Source: Symbiodinium natans (taxonomy: Eukaryota > Sar > Dinophyceae > Suessiales > Symbiodiniaceae). Taken from it: a stretch of DNA of 21,737 nucleotides. This document shows, piece after piece, positions 9,245-16,933 of this stretch. A model generated the notes under the pieces. It was not told where the DNA came from, searched no databases, and worked only from the letters and a program-made list of their open reading frames with translations. The translations under genes were made by a program, and so were the position numbers. Each line of letters opens with the position of its first letter. Positions within the stretch are counted from its first letter, which is position 1. The DNA is taken from positions 1 to 21,737 of the forward strand of contig CAJNDS010001356.1 in the NCBI GenBank assembly GCA_905221605.1. The letters run 5' to 3'.

Positions 9245-9384
9245 TTTTAAGTAGTCCCGTGAGCCGGGGGGGGGGCCCCAATTAATTTCTTTAATTTCTT
9301 TAATTTCTGGGCCTCTCTGTGAGAAATTAAAGAAATTAAAGAAATTAATTCCGTAGCCCTTCGGGCTTGCGAGACTAATTAAAA
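9245..9384. repeat. Inverted stem-loop pair 8
   Basis: H' at 9245-9284 (AAGTAGTC, nine-G loop) and H at 9347-9384. H has lost one G and reads CCGTAGCCCTTCGGGCT. Confidence 0.85.
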
Positions 9385-9608
9385 GAAATTAATGAAATTA
9401 AAGAAATTAAAGAAATTAATGAAATTAATTAATTTCTTGAATTTATTGAATTTCTGGGCCTCTCTGTGAGAAATTAAAGAAATTAAATAAATTAATCAAT
9501 TTCATTAATTTCTTTAATTTCTGGGCCTCTCTGTGCGAAATTAAAGAAATTAAAGAAATTAGTTAATTTCTTTAATTTCATTAATTTCATAAATTTCTTT
9601 AATAAAAT

Positions 9609-9649
9609 TTCCCTGATGTTTCCCTGTTGCGCTTTTTTTTGGCCCCGAT
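9609..9649. other. Satellite/cassette junction
   Basis: The AT-rich array ends abruptly at about 9608. Pyrimidine-rich sequence (TTTCCCTG repeated) with a T8 run begins directly. The 91-codon ORF at 9616-9891 that starts here is pyrimidine-tract translation and is not called as a gene. Confidence 0.4.
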
Positions 9650-10035
9650 TGTTTCAGGGAAGTTTTCCCTTGAAACCCCTGTGTAGTGCTAGAATTTCCC
9701 CTCGAATCCCTTTAAGGCTTCGTGTATCTGTACCGCGTTCCCTTTTCTATTCCCTTACTTTCGTGCTGAAACCATCGCCCTTTCTTTCCCTTAATTTCCC
9801 CAGTCATCCCTTAAAGAAAGGGACGCCTTCAAGATGTAGGAAGGATTTTTCATATAGTTGTGTGTACAATGGCTTGGTACTAGCGCTCTAATTTTCAAGA
9901 AGCTGTTTTGCAAGTAATGTGTGTCACGAGTTTGCTACGTTCATAGGCAGACGATGTAAATACACCCTCTCTAAACAAACCATTTCCCCTAAACCCTGAA
10001 CCCTAAACTCTAAACCCTAAACCCTAAACGCTCAA
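9650..10035. repeat. Telomere-linked cassette, copy A
   Basis: It aligns by eye with 12007-12335 in the same orientation. Shared blocks in order are TCAGGGAAGTTTTCCCT, ATTCCCTTACTTT, GTGCTGAAACCATC, TTCAAGATGTGG/AGG, GTACAATGG, ACTAGCGCTCT, TTCAAGAAGC, TTGCAAGTAATG, AATAGGCAGAC and AAATACACCCTC, then the CCCTAAA-like tract. Copy A has about 70 extra bases after TCCCTTGAAACCCC. No ORF is conserved between the copies. It is a dispersed or subtelomeric-type repeat; the type is not recognised. Confidence 0.8.
9987..10028 (-). repeat. Interstitial telomeric tract, (CCCTAAA)6
   Basis: Six contiguous heptamers fill exactly 42 bases: CCCTAAA, CCCTGAA, CCCTAAA, CTCTAAA, CCCTAAA, CCCTAAA. The complement is TTTAGGG, the telomere repeat of plants and reported for dinoflagellates and several other alveolates. 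It lies inside the window, so it is interstitial here unless the assembly is chimeric. Confidence 0.9.
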
Positions 10036-10200
10036 AGACTCCTACGGCCTCCAGGCCCTCTAAGAATCCCAAGTTCTCTAAGACTCCCAAGCCCCCTACA
10101 CTTCCTAAGGCCCCGAAGCTCCCCAGGCCCCCTGAGCCCGCCAAGCCTCCTTAAGTCCCGTAAGCTCCCTAAGCTGTCGAAGCCCCCTTACTCCCTAAAC
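10036..10200. repeat. C-rich degenerate CCTAAG/CCCC repeats
   Basis: Quasi-periodic strings such as CCCCCTAAG, CCCAAG, CCCCGAAGCTCC and CCCTAAGCTG continue from the telomeric tract, with a period of about 9-12 bases. They look like decayed telomere-derived or telomere-adjacent sequence. A similar short stretch follows copy B of the cassette (about 12310-12345). Confidence 0.5.
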
Positions 10201-10224
10201 AATTTCGCAGAGCAAGCAGACAGC

Positions 10225-10480
10225 AAGTGAAGTTCATACAGTTCAAGTCCGTTTACTTCAGATCTATTGAATGCCAATGAAGTGTATAGAGTTGACCACA
10301 AGTGCATGGCATTCAACTCAACACACTTGAGTGCCATGCAGTTCGAGTGCATACACGTCCAGTATACAAGTGCAGTATACAAGTGAGTATGCAACCATAT
10401 AAGTGCATACACTTAAGTGCATACACTTGTCCAAGTGCATACAGTTCGAGCGCACAGAGTCAAGTGCATAGACTCAACGC
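10225..10480. repeat. Minisatellite based on AAGTGCATACACTT
   Basis: Repeated strings AAGTGCATACA(C/G)TT, AAGTGTATAGAGTT, GAGTGCATACACG and AGTATACAAGTG occur at intervals of roughly 12-20 bases. The unit is close to its own reverse complement (AAGTGTATGCACTT), so the array reads similarly on both strands. Short ORFs on both strands (10188-10412 minus, 10302-10517 plus) are by-products. Confidence 0.75.
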
Positions 10481-10517
10481 ACCGCAAATCGATGCTTTCG
10501 GGCCAATCGTCTTCTAG

Positions 10518-10677
10518 TTTAAATTAGTCCCGTGAGCCGGGTGGGCTCCCCCAATTAATTTCATTAATTTCTTTAATTTCTGGGTCTCTCTGTGAGAAAT
10601 TAAAGAAATTAAAGAAATAAAAAAGAAATTAAAGAAATTAATTCAGGCAGCCGTTCGGGCTTGCGAGACTAATTAAA
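10518..10677. repeat. Outlying inverted stem-loop pair 9
   Basis: H' at 10518-10560 (AATTAGTCCCGTGAGCCGGG, then TGGGCTCCCCC) and H at 10638-10677 (TTCAGGCAGCCGTTCGGGCT, then TGCGAGACTAATTAAA), about 900 bp beyond the end of the main array. They are joined by the same 9-mer arms and a GGGTCTCTCTGTG hinge, so a piece of the satellite was moved here or the array was once longer. Confidence 0.85.
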
Positions 10678-10950
10678 CGAAATTACAGAAAGTAAAGAAA
10701 TTCAAGAAATTGAGGGAGTTAAAGAAATTAAAGGTTTTCAGAAATTCAAACAATAAAGAAATCAAAGAAATTAAAGAAATTAATGAAATTCATGAAACTA
10801 ATTCCGGCAGCTGTTCGGGCTTGCGAGATTAATGAAAACAAATTAAAGAAATTCACAATTCATTAATTTCCGTAACTTCTTCCTGTCTGTGAGAAAAACA
10901 AGAAATGCAAGAAGTTAATTCCGGTAGTCGTTCGGGCTTACCAAAAGCAA
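10678..10950. repeat. Decayed satellite tail with two single H elements
   Basis: Degenerate AAATTAAAG/AATTCAAG steps surround two H copies at 10799-10838 (GGCAGCTGTTCGGGCT) and about 10917-10949 (GGTAGTCGTTCGGGCT). Both have changes on the left stem arm only (AGCC to AGCT or AGTC). These still allow G-T pairing with the unchanged GGCT arm. Confidence 0.75.
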
Positions 10951-10961
10951 AGGAGAATCAC

Positions 10962-11123
10962 GTCCCATTGAAAGATAGACGAGTTGTGTCTTTGTACGTT
11001 GCGAGGTGGGGGAGCTCTTTCACAAGAGGTAGGTAGAGGACTTTCTCATGTCCGGCAAAGAGATAGAGACGATCTTTCATGACCCGCTACGAGATAGAGG
11101 AGCCTCTTTCATGTAAAGGGTAG
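10962..11123. repeat. Higher-order repeat R1, copy 1
   Basis: Begins CCCATTGAAAGATAGACGAG and runs to ATGTAAAGGGTAGG. Near-identical copies occur at 13196-13354, 14060-14229 and 14636-14797 in the same orientation. Confidence 0.85.
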
Positions 11124-12000
11124 GAAACGGTAGAGCTGCGAGCTCGTCTACCCATTGACGGGAAATGAGCAAGACAGGACATTAGAGTGCTCTTGTAGCT
11201 TGTATGAGTGAATTCTTGTCATTGAAAAAGGGGAGCTCTTTCGCAAGCGGTAAAGTAGAGAACTCTCTCATTTGCTGGAAAGTCTTTCATGACCTATTGC
11301 GAGATAAAGAAGCTCTGCCACGTAGAAGGTAGCAAACGGTAGAGCTGAGACGCTGAGAGCTCCTCTACCTAGGGACCTAGTGACGGGGAACCAAAAGGAT
11401 AGGATATGAGAGAGCTCTCCTGAAGGAGTTCTTCAATCTCTGACTAGGAGATGAATGAGCTCCTGTCTCTTCTCATACGTAATGACAGACAGGAAATGAA
11501 CGATGCCCTCGAGCTTTTAACGCATCAAGAAAAAGCTCCTCTATCCCCTACAAGAGTGGGAGAGAGGGAAGCCCTCTCTGACCTATTAGGAGATAGAAGA
11601 GCTTGCTCATTGCAAAATATCAAGAGGAGGAGCTCTTGCAGAAGTCATGACCTGTTAGGAACCAGAGGAGATAGAAGAGCTTGCTCATTGCAAAAGGGGA
11701 AGCGGAGGAGCACTTGCAGAAGAGGCAAGGAGCTCCTTCACTTGCTACAAAGACACAGAGGAGCTTTCAGACGACGTATATTCAGAGATAGCGAAACTCG
11801 ATCACGTAGAGATAGAGACTCTCTTAATAGAGACTAATGAGTTATGTCATGTCTCATTTATCGGACAGAGAATGGCCCAGGGCGACCTTCAAAACTCTTC
11901 ATTGATAGAGAAGCTATTTCGGAAAACAAACATGGTGGAGAACTCTCTCATTCCTGCAATGTGATACAGGAGGTCTCTCGTGACCTCTTGTGAGATAGAG
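10962..12000. repeat. Degenerate ~30-bp minisatellite region, part 1
   Basis: A loose repeat of about 28-36 bases with consensus near GATAGAGGAGCTCTTTCATG, followed by A/T-rich ACCTRTTRC. Many units contain the palindrome GAGCTC or a near variant. The ORF at 11451-11837 (with GDRRACSLQ occurring twice) is a by-product of an internal ~80-bp duplication (about 11585-11650 and 11662-11730); it is not accepted as a gene. Higher-order copies of the first ~160 bp are listed separately. Confidence 0.7.
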
Positions 12001-12006
12001 ACCGGT

Positions 12007-12335
12007 TGCATCAGGGAAGTTTTCCCTGGAAACCCTTTGCTATTCCCTTACTTTGGTGCTGAAACCATCACGTTCTTGTTCCTTAATGCCCCAGTAAACC
12101 CTTGGAGAAAGAGGTGTTTTCAAGATGTGGTGGGGTATCTCATGTAGGAATGTACAATGGTTAGACACTAGCGCTCTTGCTTTCAAGAAGCAGTCTTGCA
12201 AGTAATGGCTCTGGGTTATGTCACGGGTTTGTTACGGTAATAGGCAGACTACACAAATACACCCTCCATTAAATTCCCGTAGCCCTATAAACCCTACACC
12301 CTGCACGCGAATCCTGAGCCCCCTAAGACTCCTAT
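12007..12335. repeat. Telomere-linked cassette, copy B
   Basis: Partner of 9650-10035, same orientation, about 2.35 kb away. The telomeric end has decayed here to strings such as CCCTATAAACCCTACACCCT near 12280-12305. The cassette interrupts the ~30-bp minisatellite, whose units resume at about 12346. Confidence 0.8.
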
Positions 12336-12345
12336 GCCCCCTACG

Positions 12346-13195
12346 ATGAGATATAGTTCATGGGAGAGCTCTTATACCGTTTATGAATGCATTCTTCTAT
12401 CTTTGAGATGAAAGAGCTCCTCTATCTTCTCATAGGAAATGAAAGAGATCCTGCATATGAAAAGAAAAGACCCTTCGAGAAAAGTTAAAGAATGGTAACG
12501 AATCCATGTCATCAATCTTTTCATGCGTAATGAGAGCGCTCCACACTCTTAATGGGACATGAAAGAGCTCCTCCATTTCTTTGAAATCAAAACCTTGCTT
12601 TCTCCCTGAGTGACAAAGATCTCTTGGAAATGAGAGATCTCTGCTACCACTTTCGAAAAAATGAGCTCCTATATCTCGGAGTCGGAAAGATAAAGATGTG
12701 AAAAGGAGCCCTCCCAAACCTACGAGGCGCCAGAGCACCCGCCCGCAGCTTTTCAAGCAGGAGAAAGGCTCTTTCGTAAGGGGCGGAGGAGCTCTGTCAT
12801 TCCCTCAACCAGAGGGAGGGGAGCCCTCTCATGACCTATTCAAGAGAGAGGAGATAGAAGAGCTTGCTCATTGCTCTTTAGGATGCGGAGGAGCTTTTGC
12901 ACAAGAGGCAAGGAGCTCTTTTACTTCTACAAACGCATAGAAGAGCGTTTAGATGACCTGTTACGAAATAGAATAAATGCTGTCTCACGTAAGCGAGAGA
13001 GACTGATGAGTTATGCGACGCTCCATTTCAGGGATAGGCCTTCGAAACCTTCAATTAGGGTTGATCTCTCGCAAAAGGTAAAAGAGCTATGTCATTTCCT
13101 ACGAAGCGATAAGCAGCCTAGAGACAATCGGCTTCTCTCATGTTTGCTTCATGGATAGAGAAGCTTTTCTCAACCAAAACCAAAGAGACGGATCA
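12346..13195. repeat. Degenerate ~30-bp minisatellite region, part 2
   Basis: Same repeat type as at 10962-12000. The section 12381-12700 matches 15701-16017 (shared landmarks: ATGAATGC(A/G)TTCTTCTATC, GAAAGAGCTCCTC, GAAAAGACCC, CTCCTGAGTGA/CTCCCTGAGTGA, AATGAGCTC). ORFs on both strands here (for example 12430-12756 minus and 12698-12940 plus) are repeat by-products with no domain. Confidence 0.65.
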
Positions 13196-13354
13196 TGTCC
13201 CATTGAAAGATAGACGAGTTCTGTCTTTGTACGTTACGAGGTGGGGGAGCTCTTTCACAAGAGGTAGGTAGAGGACTCTCATGTCCGGCAAAGAGATAGA
13301 GACGATCTTTCATGACCCGCTACGAGATAGAGAGCCTCTTTCATGTAAAGGGTA
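13196..13354. repeat. Higher-order repeat R1, copy 2
   Basis: Very close to copy 1, with a few substitutions and a short deletion in GAGGACT(TT)CTCATG. It is followed by a further matching block ending near ATGAATGAGCTCCTGTGTCT (13668), so the duplicated unit is several hundred bp long. Confidence 0.85.
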
Positions 13355-14059
13355 AGATATAGAAGAGCTGTGAGCTCCTTTACCTATCGACGGGAACTCT
13401 TATAGCTTTCATGAATGAGTTCTTGCCAGTGAACAAAGGGAGCTCTTTCACAAAGGGTAGATAGAGACCTCTCTCATTTCCTGTAAAAGAAAGAGGAGGT
13501 CTCTCACGACCTGATTATTGCGAGATAGAGAAGCTATGTCATATAAAGATAAGAAATGGTAGAGCTGAGGACTCCTCTGCCTAGTGACGGTAAATCAGTT
13601 AGATAGGACATGAGAGAACTTTCATACATTTCTTATGAATGAGTTCTTCAATCTCTGAATAGAAAATGAATGAGCTCCTGTGTCTTCGCATACGAAATGA
13701 CAGTGTGGAAATGAGCTGTCTCATGACCTGTTAGGAAACAGAGGAGATAAAGAGCTTGCTCATTGCAAAAGAGGAAGCGGAGGGCTCTTGCAGAAGAGGC
13801 AAGGAGCTCCTTCACTTGCTGCAAAGATACAGAGGAGCTTTCAGATGACCTATTCAGAGATAGCGAAACTCGATCACGTAAACGATAGAGATTGAAAAGT
13901 TATGTCATGCCCCATTTCAGGGATAGAGAATGGCCTTCCAGACTTTCATTTCGAATAAAGGAGAGATCTGTCACAGAAAGGTAGAAGAGCTATTCATTTC
14001 TTATTATATCACGGGTAGACAAGCTTTTTCTCAAATACAAACAAAAAACCTGGCTCATG
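13355..14059. repeat. Degenerate ~30-bp minisatellite region, part 3
   Basis: Continuous with the neighbouring R1 copies. It includes the block GAGCTTGCTCATTGCAAAAG (about 13752), also present near 11598, 11676, 12860, 14298 and 15306. No gene is supported. Confidence 0.65.
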
Positions 14060-14229
14060 CACCATTGAAAGATAGACGAGTTCTGTCACTCTCGATCACA
14101 AGGTGGAGGAGCTCTTTCACACGAGGTAGGTAGAGCACTCTCTCTTTTCTTGCAAAGAGATAGAGAAGATCTGTCATGACTCCATGAACCGTTACGAGAT
14201 AGAGAAGCCTCTTTCATGTAAAGGATAGG
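14060..14229. repeat. Higher-order repeat R1, copy 3
   Basis: More diverged copy: GAGTTCTGTCACTCTCGATC replaces the segment after GATAGAC, and an extra TCCATGA is inserted near 14178. Confidence 0.8.
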
Positions 14230-14635
14230 TCATGGTAGAGCTGAGAGCTCCTCTGCCTAGTGATGGCAAACGAGAAATAGGAACCAAAGGAGATAGAAGA
14301 GGTTGCTCATTGCAAAATAGGAAGCGGAGGAGCTATTGCAGAAGAGGCAAGCAGCTCCTTCACTTGCTGCGCAGACACAAAGGAGCTTTCAGATGACCTG
14401 TTCAGAGATAGCGAAACTCTCTCACGTAAACGATAGAGACTGATGAGTTGTGTCCCCATTCAAGGGATAGAGAATGGCCTTCCAAACTTTCATTTCGGGT
14501 AAAGAAGAGATCTGTCGCAAAAAGGTAGAAGAGCTATGTCATTTCTTATGCATCGATAAACGGCTACTCGCATGATTTCTTCATCGATAGAGAAGCAGCT
14601 ATTTCTGAATAGAAATTCACAATGGAGCTGTCTCA
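14230..14635. repeat. Degenerate ~30-bp minisatellite region, part 4
   Basis: Repeat units continue with the GCTTGCTC/GGTTGCTCATTGCAAAA block and the AACTCTCTCACGTAAACGATAG block. No gene is supported. Confidence 0.65.
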
Positions 14636-14797
14636 TGTCCCAGTGAAAGATAGACGAGTTGTGGCATTTGATTTTGAGGTGAAGGAGCTCTTTCACAAGA
14701 GGTAGGTAGAGGACTCTCTAATGTTCTGCAAAGAGATAGAGGCAATCTTTCTTGACCCGCTACGAGATAGAGGAGCCTCTTCCATGTAAAGGGTAGG
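14636..14797. repeat. Higher-order repeat R1, copy 4
   Basis: It starts CCCAGTGAAAGATAGACGAG (one change) and has TTTGATTTTGAGGTGAAGGA in place of the variant in copies 1 and 2. The downstream block up to ATGAATGAGCTCCTGTATCT (15148) parallels copies 1 and 2. Confidence 0.85.
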
Positions 14798-16090
14798 ATG
14801 TGGTAGAGCTGTGAGCTCCTCTACCTATCGACGGGAAATTAACAAGAAAGTACATTCGAGAGCTCTTACAGCTTCTATGAATGAGTTCTTGTGATTGAAC
14901 AAAGGGAGCTCTTTCACAAAAGGTAGATAGAGACCTCTCTCATTTCCTGCAAAAGAAAGAGGAGGTCTCTCATGACCTATTGCGAGATAGAGAAGCTATG
15001 TCATATAAAAGATACGAAATGGTAGAGCTGAGCGCTGGTGACGGCAAATGAACTAGGTAGGACATGAGAGAGCTCTTATACATTGTATGAGAGATTTCTT
15101 ATATCTATATCTCTTGTGAACGAGTTCTTCAATCTCTGACTAGGAGATGAATGAGCTCCTGTATCTTCTCATACGAAATGACAGAATGGATATAAATGAT
15201 GTCCTCTAGCTGTTAACGCAACATGAAAAAACCTCCTCTATCCCCTAAAAGAGAAGGAGAGAGGGAAGCCCGCTCATGACCTATTAGGAACCAGAGGAGA
15301 TAAAAGAGCTTGCTCATTGCAAAATAGGAAGCGGAGGGCTCTTGCAGAAGAGGCAAGGAGCTCCTTCACTTGCTGCAAAGATACAGAGGAGCTTTCAGAT
15401 GACCTATTCAGAGATAGCGAAACTCTATCACGTAAACGATAGCGAGTGATGCGTTATGTCATGTCCCATTTGATGGACAGAGAATGGCCCAGAGTGGCCT
15501 TCAAAACTCTTCATTGATAGAGAAGCTGCGAAGCTATTTCTGAAAATCGACATAGAAGAGAACTCTCTCATTTCCTGCAGCGTGAAAAAGGAGGTCTCTC
15601 ATGACCTATTGCGAGATAGAGAAATTTCAGGTAAGAGTTAGGTAATGGTAGAGCTGGGCACGCCTCTGCCTCTTGACGAGAAATGAGCTCGTGTATACTT
15701 CATGAATGCGTTCTTCTATCTCTCAGATGAAAGAGCTCCTCGATCCTTCTTATAGGGCATGAAAGAAATCCTGTGTTCGAACTGAAAAGACCCTTTGATA
15801 AGCAAAAGAAAAAGGGAAACGAATCGATGCCTTCTATCTTTTAGTGCAGAGCTTCTCACTTCTAACGACATGATAGAGCTCCTCTATTTTCTTGGAAATG
15901 AAACAGCTTGCGTTCTCTCCTGAGTGAAAGATGTCTCTGTCGTGGAAATGAGATCTCCTCTATGTTTCTAAGAAATGAGATAGCTCACCTCTACCTCGTA
16001 ATCGGAAATGAGAGAGCCCTTCGCCCCTCTTCAGGCTGTGAAACAACTTGTCTATCTCTTACTTCAAAGTGTGCTAGAGCTACATGGCTG
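14798..16090. repeat. Degenerate ~30-bp minisatellite region, part 5
   Basis: The last part of the repeat region, ending at the microsatellite. 15701-16017 is the partner of 12381-12700. No ORF of interest. Confidence 0.65.
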
Positions 16091-16125
16091 CACTTGCTGG
16101 CGCCGGTGCACACACAGACCAAACC

Positions 16126-16290
16126 TTCACTATTACTGTTACTACTACTAATACTATTACTAGTATTATTACTATTCCTATTCCTATTACTATTACTAGT
16201 ACTATTATTATTCCTATTACAATTACGGTCAGTATTATTATACTCATAATAATATTAAAATTATTATTATTATTGCACTACTACTGAAAG
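16126..16290. repeat. Trinucleotide microsatellite (TAC/TAT/ATT)n
   Basis: Imperfect ACT/ATT/TAC triplets run from ACTATTACTGTTACTACTAC to TTATTATTATTATTGCACTA. The Thr/Ile- and Leu-rich ORFs across it (16084-16287, 15908-16249) are microsatellite translation. Confidence 0.9.
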
Positions 16291-16329
16291 AAGAACCAGC
16301 CGTGAAATAGACCCTAAAGGTCTCGGCCA

Positions 16330-16366
16330 CATATATATATACATATTTATATGTGTATGTGTACAC
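16330..16366. repeat. AT/GT-rich simple repeat
   Basis: ATATATATATACATATTTATATGTGTATGTGTACAC-type alternating purine-pyrimidine sequence directly upstream of the 188-aa ORF. Such tracts can adopt Z-like or unwound structure, but no role is shown. Confidence 0.7.
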
Positions 16367-16933
16367 ATGTACATACATGATATCCCCGCGAGAGCCATGC
16401 TATCCTTCGCCATCCAAGACGTGATCGGGTTCAAAAACGCTTTAGTGAGCCTACGTGGAAGACAATGGATACAGCGCTGTCTGGACGAAAACTGCCATCA
16501 CCTCGGTGAAGCCCTGAACTATTGTCTCTTATGCTGGCCTACAAATCGGGAAAGCCTGAAAATCATGTACGGCATCATATTGCAGATGAGATTCCTGGAA
16601 GACTTTGGCCACGATATGCCAGAAGGCCGAACTTACACCACGGAGGACTTCTTTTTGCCCAAATGTCTATACGCAGAAACCACGGATCTTCCCACGCGCC
16701 TGAAGAACATCGTCGAGTCCGAGCCGGAGCTGACTCGAAGAGCCAAAGAGAGCATGTCAACGGCAAACGCATTTCTGGAATTGCATGTATTGCCTATCCT
16801 ACCTATGATCGGGAATACCTGGCGAGTTCACGTCTGCGAATGCAACATCGCCATCGCGCGTTGCGCGACCTTCGTGCGACAGCACGAAAACGAGTCGTGC
16901 AGACAACAAACCAGCTCAGCGGATGCAACATGA
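16367..16933 (+). CDS. Unrecognised protein, 188 aa; possible exon
   Basis: This is a clean ORF with a soluble-protein composition: balanced hydrophobic and charged residues, several Cys (CHH, CLLCW, VCECN, ARCA) and Trp, and no low complexity. It starts MYIHDIPARAMLSFAIQDVI; a second Met at 16397 is an alternative start, since the first codons derive from the upstream simple repeat. The frame is also open upstream to 16259, so it may be an internal exon. Segments that look helical include EALNYCLLCWPTNRESLKIM and AKESMSTANAFLELHVLPIL. There is no signal peptide and no clear membrane segment. Many codons end in C or G, unlike the flanking repeats. I do not recognise the family. A 162-codon ORF in another frame (16522-17010) is Arg/Ser-rich and looks like a shadow. 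The ORF could be a fragment of a mobile element or of a host gene. Confidence 0.5.
   Translation: MYIHDIPARAMLSFAIQDVIGFKNALVSLRGRQWIQRCLDENCHHLGEALNYCLLCWPTNRESLKIMYGIILQMRFLEDFGHDMPEGRTYTTEDFFLPKCLYAETTDLPTRLKNIVESEPELTRRAKESMSTANAFLELHVLPILPMIGNTWRVHVCECNIAIARCATFVRQHENESCRQQTSSADAT

Larger units (their letters stand above)
8013..9284. repeat. Higher-order repeat copy 2 of the satellite
   Basis: Partner of 6679-7914, with the same order of variants. Small length differences come from gained or lost 9-mer steps, such as the extra CTGTAATTTCTTTAATTT near 8063. Confidence 0.75.
5566..9608. repeat. 4-kb nested-palindrome AT-rich satellite array
   Basis: The basic period is the 9-mer AATTAAAGA or its complement. 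These are assembled into monomers of about 65-70 bp. Each monomer is an inverted repeat: three or so copies of AAATTAAAG, a TTAATTAA centre, then the complementary AATTTCTTT copies. Monomers are separated by a short GC-richer hinge, GGGCCTCTCTGTG, flanked by TTTCT and AGAAA; I count roughly forty hinges by eye. Variants GCGCCT/GTGCCT, CCTCCCTATGAG and CTGTGCGAAA recur in a fixed order. The array contains eight inverted pairs of a ~37-nt GC-rich stem-loop element plus single copies (listed separately), and no ORF. Composition is sharply different from both flanks. It is a satellite by structure; a centromeric, subtelomeric or other role is not established. Confidence 0.95.

Noticed and set aside
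5566-9608. CRISPR-like alternation of repeats and spacers
   Set aside because: The intervals between repeated elements are themselves the same AT-rich repeat, not unique spacers; lengths vary by 9-mer steps; the rest of the window is eukaryotic.
9616-9891. 91-codon ORF at the end of the satellite
   Set aside because: It is a translation of pyrimidine-rich sequence and is not conserved in the second cassette copy at 12007-12335.
9987-10028. True chromosome end
   Set aside because: Only six heptamers with two variants, and sequence continues for more than 11 kb beyond, so it is interstitial unless the assembly is chimeric.
11451-11837. 128-codon ORF with repeated GDRRACSLQ
   Set aside because: The peptide repeat is explained by an ~80-bp nucleotide duplication in the minisatellite, and the frame is not kept in the other higher-order copies.
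12998-13075. Hammerhead ribozyme core (CTGATGAG near 13003 and again near 14440)
   Set aside because: No complementary stem II follows CTGATGA, and no correctly placed GAAA with a closing stem exists; the second copy lacks GAAA. The string belongs to the ~30-bp repeat.
15908-16287. Leu-rich and Thr/Ile-rich ORFs resembling membrane segments
   Set aside because: They are translations of the trinucleotide microsatellite.
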